Source: Sedimentisphaerales bacterium | GTDB lineage: Bacteria; Planctomycetota; Phycisphaerae; Sedimentisphaerales; Anaerobacaceae | Assembly (NCBI GenBank): GCA_016934255.1 | Contig: JAFGTG010000285.1 | Location: 1 to 32,902, forward strand | DNA: 32,902 bases | Direction of reading: 5' to 3' | Program-made: the position numbers and the translations under genes | Part shown: positions 26,901 through 32,902 of the stretch, in pieces | Position numbering within the stretch: the stretch's first letter is position 1 | How the letters are laid out: every line of letters starts with the position of its first letter | The notes under the pieces: model-generated | What the model was told of the DNA's origin: nothing | Seen by the model: only the letters and a program-made list of their open reading frames with translations | Databases searched by the model: none

Positions 26901-29900
26901 GCATAACTCGAGGCGTTCACAGTAATTGTTCCATTGTTGGTGACGTTGTTGGAACCCTTGCCCGCCTCTATGCCCTTAGCCTCTCCAAGCACAACAGACC
27001 GCGCTGTAGAATAAGGATACCTTGTCCATGTATAAGTGCGCGCATAGACAGATCCGTTGGCCAGGGAAGAAACTGTGATAGCGCCGTCATTGATCACTAT
27101 GTCATGATCCCCTGCCCCTTCCAGCTCAATGCCATATGCCTTGGCGCTGAGTGGGATCCATTGTCCGGTACTGGGATTGTAATAGCCGGCGTCAATATCT
27201 GCATCCTCATCACTGTCAATATAGCCGGTGTTGCCCAACGGGTCATAGGTTCCTGCCAGGGCGCTAACACTAATGATTCCGGTCTCGTGATTCGTTACGG
27301 TATTGAGCACATTTTTTGAGGTGATGCCATAGGCCGTTGACTCGGCCAATCCATAGCCTTCACCATGCGTTCTCATCAAATCAGATTCAGAAAAGGCATA
27401 GGGTCGTGCGCCGGCATTGGCAACGGCAACAATCGAACCATAATTGCTGAGTACTTTGCTGCCCGCGGATCCGCCGTCTATACCGGCCGCACGGGCTGTG
27501 GATCGGGCCTTGCTCTCGGCATGGGGATCTGAAAAGACATCGACCACAGCGTCTGTAGCGGCATCCGCGACAGTCAAGGCATCCACGGTGATCGTTCCCA
27601 GGTTTGAAATCGTGTCCCATCCGTCGCCGCCGTATATGCCTGTGGCCTGTGCATCACTGCGTGCGTCTGACTGAGCCAAAGAATCTAATAGTCCGAAGGG
27701 AATAAATGTTTCACAGTCAACATCCGCATAGGAGCGAGCTTTCACAGTAATGTCCCCGGAATTTCTAAGAAAATCATCCCCGGAGCCCCCGTCAATTCCA
27801 AAGGAAGAGGTTCGCGCCGAGGATCCGGCAAAGGCAAAGGTCGCCCCTGCGATCTGGCCGCCAAAACCGAACGATCGGCCAATAACCATACATCGAGCCG
27901 TCGTACAAGAATCATTGGCCGTGTCGTCGCCGATAAAGATCGTACCGTTGTTGAAGACGATATCATGACCGCTGCCGCCTTCGATACCGGCGATGGTCGC
28001 ACTGGCACCGAGTGATGACGATACGAAGGAAAGAAAATCGAAAGCCACGGCTGTGGTGTCCGCCTTAACCAGATAGCTATCGCCCGCATGGATCGCACCG
28101 GCAGTAATCGTGCCGGCGTTGGTGATCCAATCGTTGCCCCCTCCTGCATGGATGCCGTCGATATCCGCCGAGGCCAGGGCATGGACGAGGCTCATGGAGA
28201 TTAGGCCGATCGACCCGCCGCCCGCTTCGCCGAGCGAATGGCCTGTGGCGTTGATCGCGCCCCGGTTATTGATGCTGTCGGCATCCACACCGCCCAGAAT
28301 ACCGTGGGAAAAGGCATGTGCCGTGACGCCGGAGTGGACAAATTGGGCGCCGATGCTCGCTTCCGTATTCAAGGCCGTAGTGCTCAGATCAGCGTATGTA
28401 TGGATCTGTCCATTCGTGCTATTGGTGAGAGTATTCATACCAGCCCCCCCGTCCATACCGATGGCCGTGCCCAGTGCATTGACTCCCACACTGCCGGCTT
28501 GAACGCCAAATAATTGAAAGTTGAAGTTGCTTGCCCTTATCTCAGACTGGGCGATGGAGGCCAACGTGCCATCATTGTACAAGGTATCCCCCAAAGCACC
28601 TCCCGCCATGGCCGCAGATCGGGCGTCGGTCTTGGAGCCGACCTTGGCAAACTGGACGCCGCCGCCCTGAATCACATAGTTTTCCGCATAGGCATTCGCG
28701 GTTGACACCACGGTAATAGTACCTCCTGATGCATTGGTCAGCGTATCACCGGCGGTTTCGCCGTCCGTCCCGTCTCCCCCGCTCATGCCGATGGCTGCGG
28801 CTGACGAGGTGGATTCGATATCCCCGCTCGCATAACCCGCCAAATTGGCCGAGGCATTCGTGTCGTCGGAGACGGACACGGCGGTCGTAATAAGCACGCC
28901 GGAGTTCGTCAGTGCATCGACACCCTCTGCGCCCGTAACGCCGATCGATGCCGCGTTGGCATCGGATGACACATCCGCGATAGCCGCACCGGCCTCGGCG
29001 AAGTTGATGGCAATCGTCTCAGTCTGGGTCGTGGCCGACGATGACGTCAACATCACGGACGTATTGGTCACCGTATCGTTGCCATTCCCGGCGTTTACCC
29101 CAACGGCCTGGGCGGCGGAATTGGTCGCGGTCTCGGAAAAGGCCACGCCGGCACTAAATCCCTTGGGCGCCACCGCCGCGGTAATGGCAATACTCTCGGA
29201 TGAAACTTTGGCCGTCGATGAGGTAGTGACCTGTGCATTGTTGGTAACGATATCATTGGCATCGCCGGATTCGATCCCCACGGCGCCTGCGGTGGCTTTG
29301 GTATTTGCCTCTGCAAAGGAAGCTCCCATGGCCACGCCCGTCCAATCAGCACTGACCGCGACAGAGATGCTGTTACTGGAGCTCTCCGCCGTCGCCATCG
29401 CGTCAATAATCCCTGATCCTTCATTTTGGACAGTATCTTCTCCGATACCGGTCCTGATCCCGGTGGCATACGCCTCGGACGCGACATCGGTCTCGGCCAA
29501 TGCAACGGATACGGATATCCCCTTCAGTGATGCGGCGAAGGAAATCCCGACTGCATCGGCGTCTGCGGTGGAGGCGGCCGTTGACGATATCTGACCCTCA
29601 TTTGTAACGACATCGCTCTGCGAAGGCACGCTGGAAGTCTCGTCCCCACCGGCATTCTCACCGTCGATACCAAAACTATACGACGAAGCGCGACTAACGG
29701 CATCCGCCAGTGTGACACCCGCAGCGACACCGACCTTATCGCCGGCCACAGTCACGCTAACACTGGTTGAATCATCCCGGGATGTAGCTTTCGAGGTAAC
29801 AGTACCCATGTTGGTAATGGTATCGCCGCCTGTACCACCGACAATCCCCTTGGCGGCAGTCACAGCCGTCGATGACGCATCCGTCACCGAAACACCGGCG

Positions 29901-31522
29901 GATAATCCTTCCACACTTCCACTTATCGTGGTGGCAATTCCCAGAGAATCTGCATCAGCAGTGGCATAGGCGTTTATATCAGATGTATTGTTAATCATAT
30001 CCGTGCCCGTGCCGCCGTCGATACCACTGGATATAGAGATTGCCGTGGTGGAGGCATTGGCTACGGCGGCCCCCGGCAGCGGGATCAAATTCGTTTTACT
30101 CAGGCTAACGTCAACACTGAGCGTCAGGTTACTTGCTGAGGATTCAGCGCGCGATGTTAAGCCGACGTTGTTGGTGAGCGTATCATTTCCTTCAGCCCCC
30201 ATCATACCGAACGTGTTAGATGACGCCACTGTGCTGGCGTTACCATAAGCGGTGGACGATGCACCTGACGACGTTCCATAGACCGTTGTCGCCGCCGATA
30301 ACTCTGTTAGCGACAGCCCTCCCATCATCAGGGCCCCGGCCGCTTGTCCACTTTCACCGCCACCAAGGGGAGGCCAGATCGAAAATGTATAAATCTGTGA
30401 GTCTGCTTCGGCCTTACCATAGACATCGATCAAGCTCATACCAACCGTACCCGTATTGGTAATCATATCGTTCCCTGCATTACCGGCAATGCCCACGGCC
30501 ACGGCATCCGCAGAGGTCTTAAATGTGCCCACATCGAGACCCAACAGATCAAACAAAGGCTTGATCATGAGACCCTTCATTTTTACCTCAACGGAAGTCA
30601 TGTCCGCTGAGGAGGTAGCCGCAGCATAAAGGGTTTGATAATTGGTGATATAGCTGTCGTTCGCCCCTCCCAGGATTCCCACCGCATACGCATTGGCTAT
30701 CGTGGAATCATCCACGCGGGCCGCCCCAAGAAGCTCGACCATACCCTGTTCCGTCGTTGACGTCGCGTTGGCAATAGCAGACAATGATCCATGATTGGAT
30801 AGTATCTCTGTGCCCCCTGTTATGGCAGATAATGGGCCTGTTTGCATGTCGCCGCTGATTCCGATAGCAGTGGATTGGGCTGACGTTTTCCCATCACCAA
30901 AGACGGACATATCCAAAGGTAATTCAACGGCACTGATCCGAGCCTCTTTAACAAGTGTGTCCGAGACGGCATTCACATTGAGAATACCGTCGTTGGCTAT
31001 ATCATCCACTCCGTTGCCACCCTCAAGACCGATACTTAAAGCTGTTGATGTTGTCGGCCAGCCTGTTACCCCCAGATCGATCTGCATGATAACTCCCGCG
31101 AACTCAGTATAAGCGGCAGAACTCGAAAGGATCGATGCCATGTTCAAGAGTGTATCGGTTCCATCTGAACCACATATGCCCCAACTCGAGGATTCGGATG
31201 CCGTACCTCCCAATCGCATCGGAACATAGGGCGCGTCGATTGTGGAAGAGGTAATCGACGTGATATTTGCTATTCCGGTAACTTGGTCATTGCCGGCAAG
31301 ACTATTGATGCCTGTGGTGCTTGTTGTCACATCTTCATCGGAAGTTGTCTTTAGGATTGCATTGACGTTTACGGGTTGGGTACTGTTGATGATGTCGTCG
31401 CCGGTGGTTCCGGTGATTCCGGTTTTGATATCCTCTATGCCGGAAAATGCAACAGGACTCGCAATCAGCAGAAAGATCGTAAGAGTAAGAAACGCCGTGA
31501 ATAGATTGTTTACATATTTCAT
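23933..31522 (-). CDS. Giant repeat-containing autotransporter (type Va secretion)
   Basis: This 2529-residue protein is predicted to thread its own passenger through the outer membrane. The signal peptide covers about 1-28 (ends VAFSG). The passenger (about 29-2200) consists of about 35 degenerate units of 50-90 residues built around GIxGGxGxDxIxNxGxI followed by alanine-, serine- and threonine-rich strands, as expected for a long beta-helix. The last units tighten into GDVILGPGDDTLTLTG-like 20-residue coils. A helical linker (about 2150-2250, containing SNELSTAFSSLSPALYNSA) leads to a 276-residue barrel starting at HAGWIESFGQWG and ending in the terminal phenylalanine GLRFEF typical of outer-membrane barrels. 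No protease triad or cleavage motif was recognised. A GAAGGGAT ribosome site precedes the ATG. It stands alone on the minus strand, converging on paralogue 3. The adhesive role is inferred. Confidence 0.92.
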   Translation of the reverse strand: MKYVNNLFTAFLTLTIFLLIASPVAFSGIEDIKTGITGTTGDDIINSTQPVNVNAILKTTSDEDVTTSTTGINSLAGNDQVTGIANITSITSSTIDAPYVPMRLGGTASESSSWGICGSDGTDTLLNMASILSSSAAYTEFAGVIMQIDLGVTGWPTTSTALSIGLEGGNGVDDIANDGILNVNAVSDTLVKEARISAVELPLDMSVFGDGKTSAQSTAIGISGDMQTGPLSAITGGTEILSNHGSLSAIANATSTTEQGMVELLGAARVDDSTIANAYAVGILGGANDSYITNYQTLYAAATSSADMTSVEVKMKGLMIKPLFDLLGLDVGTFKTSADAVAVGIAGNAGNDMITNTGTVGMSLIDVYGKAEADSQIYTFSIWPPLGGGESGQAAGALMMGGLSLTELSAATTVYGTSSGASSTAYGNASTVASSNTFGMMGAEGNDTLTNNVGLTSRAESSASNLTLSVDVSLSKTNLIPLPGAAVANASTTAISISSGIDGGTGTDMINNTSDINAYATADADSLGIATTISGSVEGLSAGVSVTDASSTAVTAAKGIVGGTGGDTITNMGTVTSKATSRDDSTSVSVTVAGDKVGVAAGVTLADAVSRASSYSFGIDGENAGGDETSSVPSQSDVVTNEGQISSTAASTADADAVGISFAASLKGISVSVALAETDVASEAYATGIRTGIGEDTVQNEGSGIIDAMATAESSSNSISVAVSADWTGVAMGASFAEANTKATAGAVGIESGDANDIVTNNAQVTTSSTAKVSSESIAITAAVAPKGFSAGVAFSETATNSAAQAVGVNAGNGNDTVTNTSVMLTSSSATTQTETIAINFAEAGAAIADVSSDANAASIGVTGAEGVDALTNSGVLITTAVSVSDDTNASANLAGYASGDIESTSSAAAIGMSGGDGTDGETAGDTLTNASGGTITVVSTANAYAENYVIQGGGVQFAKVGSKTDARSAAMAGGALGDTLYNDGTLASIAQSEIRASNFNFQLFGVQAGSVGVNALGTAIGMDGGAGMNTLTNSTNGQIHTYADLSTTALNTEASIGAQFVHSGVTAHAFSHGILGGVDADSINNRGAINATGHSLGEAGGGSIGLISMSLVHALASADIDGIHAGGGNDWITNAGTITAGAIHAGDSYLVKADTTAVAFDFLSFVSSSLGASATIAGIEGGSGHDIVFNNGTIFIGDDTANDSCTTARCMVIGRSFGFGGQIAGATFAFAGSSARTSSFGIDGGSGDDFLRNSGDITVKARSYADVDCETFIPFGLLDSLAQSDARSDAQATGIYGGDGWDTISNLGTITVDALTVADAATDAVVDVFSDPHAESKARSTARAAGIDGGSAGSKVLSNYGSIVAVANAGARPYAFSESDLMRTHGEGYGLAESTAYGITSKNVLNTVTNHETGIISVSALAGTYDPLGNTGYIDSDEDADIDAGYYNPSTGQWIPLSAKAYGIELEGAGDHDIVINDGAITVSSLANGSVYARTYTWTRYPYSTARSVVLGEAKGIEAGKGSNNVTNNGTITVNASSYAAPKGYAWSRDYQATANAYGDSNAVAVGIEADGTVTNSLQGVLDVTARTTSWANTPTNSEFANATAVLSATATGFTTFSDTGLTALQQITNEGITTVRALAGEDASGNPQQIAWVNTNITTRDSTANCNGTSTVDAAGIRVGDGLKQITNIGILNVLGRARADLTTAGGAHTYARSYYYNPEANSYATGVAQATGILAAGGENYVLNLGIIDVQAQTRDVYAWSDSYSSWSTCYSKAETHANATGRGILMGAGNDNIFNDGSLTVTSFSDAHSYAYADTRDNNLADEYETSRATSEAIAVGIHGGAGHNDIENTGTLDVSAKALARVYAGGGHASVTASTKSTASATGIMGGDGGSYIRNTGTIDVRALAYYINGAPTHGVSAIGILGGDGDDIIINEGRITTAMYSGAYFSDDALAPTRPGYSIDAADGNDTIILTGGSMITGDVILGPGDDTLTLTGNSVIHGQILAGEGTDTLLLDGDGSIGSSIEGFDHATKQGVGTYTISELTPVTELDVREGILEIDSDYPFHETGLFTTVARPLGGYGQLKINGRGDLDGTLAVEREQGLYREHMTYDIITADALYGSFSEVILPESKPLLEFSMEQASDRVRISASPHNYASVASNKVERSIGEYLDRIMPQATGDLSTVLGTFQALSSNELSTAFSSLSPALYNSATTITFDIISQYAQTLVKRMHSVRSNLEATGRVPGAAQKDAHAGWIESFGQWGDQDNDELAGYEYSLGGVGVGLDWLFKDDFLGGVSFGQSNTNIKLDDTMGNGDIKSSFGSVYGSWFNERQYLDTAFSYGYQAFDNSRRVQIGGLTRLAKSDHDGDVYSAYVETGRNLDFPAYLLQPFAALRYTYLDEESYRESGAGVINLLVDDRHTDSLMSDLGLRLYLPFGRKSDTCVPELTVAWRHDFDIDDNHIVAAFEGASNVSFKTEGGDIARDGLIVGCNMTLLSKKGISVNVKYSGEFRSDYDAHQLLGGLRFEF

Positions 31523-31534
31523 CGACGGATCCCT

Positions 31535-31729
31535 TCAAGAAAAAAGCTTGACGCAAATCAATACAGGGCTCAAGACCGCAAAATAGAATGATAGTCGCTG
31601 ATTACTATCAAATAGAAAATCCTGGAACCTTGCCGTGGTCTCCTTATTATGGCTCTCGACAGCATGGATAATGCCTGAGCTGATGCTTTCTTCGCAATTC
31701 CCCCTGCTGTCTATTGCAATTCCGTGCAT
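31535..31729 (-). CDS. Small leader ORF in frame with the autotransporter (hypothetical)
   Basis: This 64-codon ORF begins at an ATG preceded by GAGAGGAG and ends in a TGA 12 bases before the autotransporter ATG, inside its ribosome site. It is in the same frame as the autotransporter, separated only by that TGA and four codons. It starts MHGIAIDSRGNCEESISSG and ends in a hydrophobic segment FYFAVLSPVLICVKLF. I do not recognise it. It could be a translationally coupled leader peptide, a relic of an extended N-terminus, or chance. Confidence 0.28.
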   Translation of the reverse strand: MHGIAIDSRGNCEESISSGIIHAVESHNKETTARFQDFLFDSNQRLSFYFAVLSPVLICVKLFS

Positions 31730-31754
31730 GTGTTTTTCTCCTCTCGTTATCGCC

Positions 31755-31791
31755 CCTCCCTTAGAAAATGGTACGCTACCTCGCAGGGAGG
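31755..31791. promoter_or_regulatory. GC-rich inverted repeat in the autotransporter leader
   Basis: CCTCCC (31755-31760) and GGGAGG (31786-31791) are perfectly complementary across a 25-base loop. It lies between the predicted promoter and the leader ORF, in otherwise AT-rich DNA, and could form an RNA hairpin. No known riboswitch pattern was recognised. Confidence 0.3.
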
Positions 31792-31811
31792 TTTCCCCCC
31801 AAAACTCATCA

Positions 31812-31841
31812 ATTATGAACAGGTTTATTAACAGAAGTCAA
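31812..31841 (-). promoter_or_regulatory. Sigma70-like promoter for the autotransporter
   Basis: On the minus strand, TTGACT (31841-31836) and CATAAT (31817-31812) match consensus at 5/6 each with an 18-base spacer. The implied leader before the autotransporter ATG is about 280 bases long and includes the inverted repeat and the small ORF. From 31842 to 32071 I see nothing else assignable. Confidence 0.55.
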
Positions 31842-32071
31842 ACATAATTACGGACGGCAAGTAGATAAAAGGCTTACGAACGGTTACCAAATTCCGCAAA
31901 TCTGAACAGATGGCGACCGCATGTTCCAGCGGCTATCTTATAAAAAACCAGTCAACTTGAGTAAAATACTACTACCTTATATTCCTTTTTGGCTGTTCTA
32001 CGGTTGCTGATAGAGACTTTTGCCAAAACTGAAGTTGCCGCTCTTTCAAATATTGAACCTATCGGCGGTGC

Positions 32072-32680
32072 TTACGCTCCATTTATTACTGGAATTGTCT
32101 TCGAGTAATCTTGAACTTCGTGAGGATCAAATGTAACAGACAATCCTTCGATTGGATTGCCATCACCGTCCAAAAACCAGATAGATCCTTTCCACTGCCC
32201 TTCTCCGTTTGCTATCTTAAACACAATGACATTCAGTCCAACCTTCAGAGTGACTTCCGCCACGGTATCCGGAATGCCACCATGACTTCTGCCCACAGCA
32301 AACTCGTATATCAGTTCGCCATTGAGATATACTCGTGAAGAATAGTTACTATCAACATGCATATCCACTCCGCTCTTCGTGGCACGCATTTTGACATAGC
32401 AAACCGCATAGCTGATACTATGCGTGCAGGTCCATCCCAAGTATTTGTCAAAGTCAATGACTCCATCGTTGAAACGAACTTTTTTCCAAGTTAGTGCATC
32501 GCCGTTTATGGATACCACCTCTCCGTGCAAACGGTGTCCCAAAGTGCGAATGTCCGTACGGCGATGCTCCGCCAGGTTGAAAGATTCATTCCTCCGGACA
32601 GCGCTTAGTCTTCAATGTACTACGCGGAACAAGGTAAGTGACATCAGAGCATGATATCTGTGAAGGCTTATATTCCTCAT
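32072..32680 (-). pseudogene. Decayed C-terminal module of a secreted carbohydrate-binding-like protein
   Basis: The intact frame (32611-32072) has no good start codon before a TTG at 32542. It encodes a beta-rich module with DKYLGWTCTHSISYAVCYVKMRA, SSRVYLNGELIYEF, VTLKVGLNVIVFKIANGEGQW and GSIWFLDGDGNPIEGLSVTFDP. This resembles galactose-binding or NPCBM-like ends of planctomycete hydrolases: a NG loop with evenly spaced strands. Upstream the same frame runs through RRNESFNLAEHRRTDIRTLGH to a TGA (32614-32612). A second frame, with YEEYKPSQISCSDVTYLVP and STLKTKRCPEE, reads naturally up to the MITE edge at 32680. The gene thus looks frameshifted and cut by the element. The N-terminal part, if it survives, would lie beyond the window. 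The function of the whole protein is unknown. Confidence 0.6.
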
Positions 32681-32899
32681 AAGACTTTTGCACAATTGGA
32701 GGTTAGGCATATATTATTTCAGAAAATCTGTTTCAGGATTTTCTGAAAATAATCAACAATCTTGAGATAAGGCATTACCAAGTAAGATGTTAGATAGTGT
32801 GCACTCTACCGCGTTCTTCGGATTTTAGAAAGAAAAAATCAAGAGAACAGATTTTTTCTTTCCAAAAGTATGCCTAACCTCCAATTTTGCAAAAGTCTT
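32681..32899. mobile_element. MITE-like element with 31-bp terminal inverted repeats
   Basis: The left end (32681-32711, beginning AAGACTTTTGCACAATTGG) and right end (32869-32899, ending AATTTTGCAAAAGTCTT) are inverted repeats matching at 30 of 31 positions. The 157 bases between hold two hairpins: TTATTTCAGAAAATC (32714-32728) with its complement at 32737-32752 (one bulge), and a perfect 13-base stem 32828-32840 with 32850-32862. There is no room for a transposase. It looks like a non-autonomous derivative of an insertion sequence. The window ends 3 bases after the right repeat, so target-site duplication cannot be judged. Confidence 0.82.
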
Positions 32900-32902
32900 G
32901 TT

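Noticed and set aside
28845-29594. Long plus-strand ORF (249 codons) and several others opposite the autotransporter
   Set aside because: They are antisense shadows of a repetitive, compositionally biased gene. They lack ribosome sites, and their products are low-complexity Ala/Val/Ser/Pro strings.
23933-31522. RTX-type calcium-binding nonapeptide toxin
   Set aside because: GGxGxD motifs occur once per 50-90 residues, not as tandem nonapeptides, and a C-terminal barrel is present where a type I secretion signal would be.
31635-31847. 70-codon plus-strand ORF upstream of the autotransporter
   Set aside because: It has no ribosome site, it overlaps the minus-strand promoter and leader, and its composition is not protein-like.
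1-32902. CRISPR arrays, tRNA or rRNA genes
   Set aside because: No regularly spaced identical repeats, cloverleaf-like segments or conserved rRNA stretches were noticed on reading both strands by eye.

Overview
This window looks like a chromosomal accessory segment from a Gram-negative, carbohydrate-degrading bacterium of the PVC group. A planctomycete of the Phycisphaerae/Sedimentisphaerales kind is my best guess. The reasons are the secreted modular proteins combining LamG, Fn3-like repeats and a terminal 'FESYTD' module, the ceramidase-like and DegT genes next to glycoside hydrolases, and an outer-membrane biology (RND pump, autotransporter). The lineage is inferred from gene content only; no rRNA or tRNA gene was seen.

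Layout. (A) 1-4055, plus strand: the C-terminal part of a GH3 glycosidase, a secreted neutral-ceramidase-like protein and a DegT-type PLP aminotransferase, probably one operon. (B) 4111-8783, minus strand: a GH106 alpha-L-rhamnosidase followed by a CE15-type carbohydrate esterase broken by a single in-frame amber codon. They are read from a strong sigma70-like promoter whose -35 box lies inside a palindrome. (C) 9246-11417: the first of three paralogous modular surface or secreted proteins, divergent from block B. (D) 11859-12950: two decayed genes, a PD40/TolB-like C-terminus and a TetR/CecR-type regulator with a truncated, frameshifted middle. (E) 13178-19112: a tightly overlapping tripartite RND efflux operon (adaptor, pump, outer-membrane lipoprotein factor) with its own promoter. 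(F) 19348-23584: two more paralogues of the C protein, sharing its about 480-residue C-terminal half but carrying different N-terminal domains. (G) 23933-31522, minus strand: a 2529-residue autotransporter with about 35 degenerate beta-helix repeats and a C-terminal barrel, preceded by a leader holding a small in-frame ORF. (H) 32072-32899: the decayed C-terminal module of another secreted protein, abutting a 219-bp MITE-like element with 31-bp terminal inverted repeats.

How it fits together. Blocks A and B suggest use of rhamnose- and uronate-containing plant or algal glycans. Blocks C, F and G supply large glycan-binding or adhesive proteins for the envelope. Block E is an export pump that has probably lost its local repressor. 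Four decayed genes, a dispersed 250-bp repeat shared by the 3' flanks of two paralogues, and the MITE show a region being actively rearranged. I did not find a clear-cut new defence or conflict system. The most unusual items are the N-terminal domain swapping among the paralogues, the giant repeat autotransporter with its leader ORF, and the MITE-truncated gene at the right edge.
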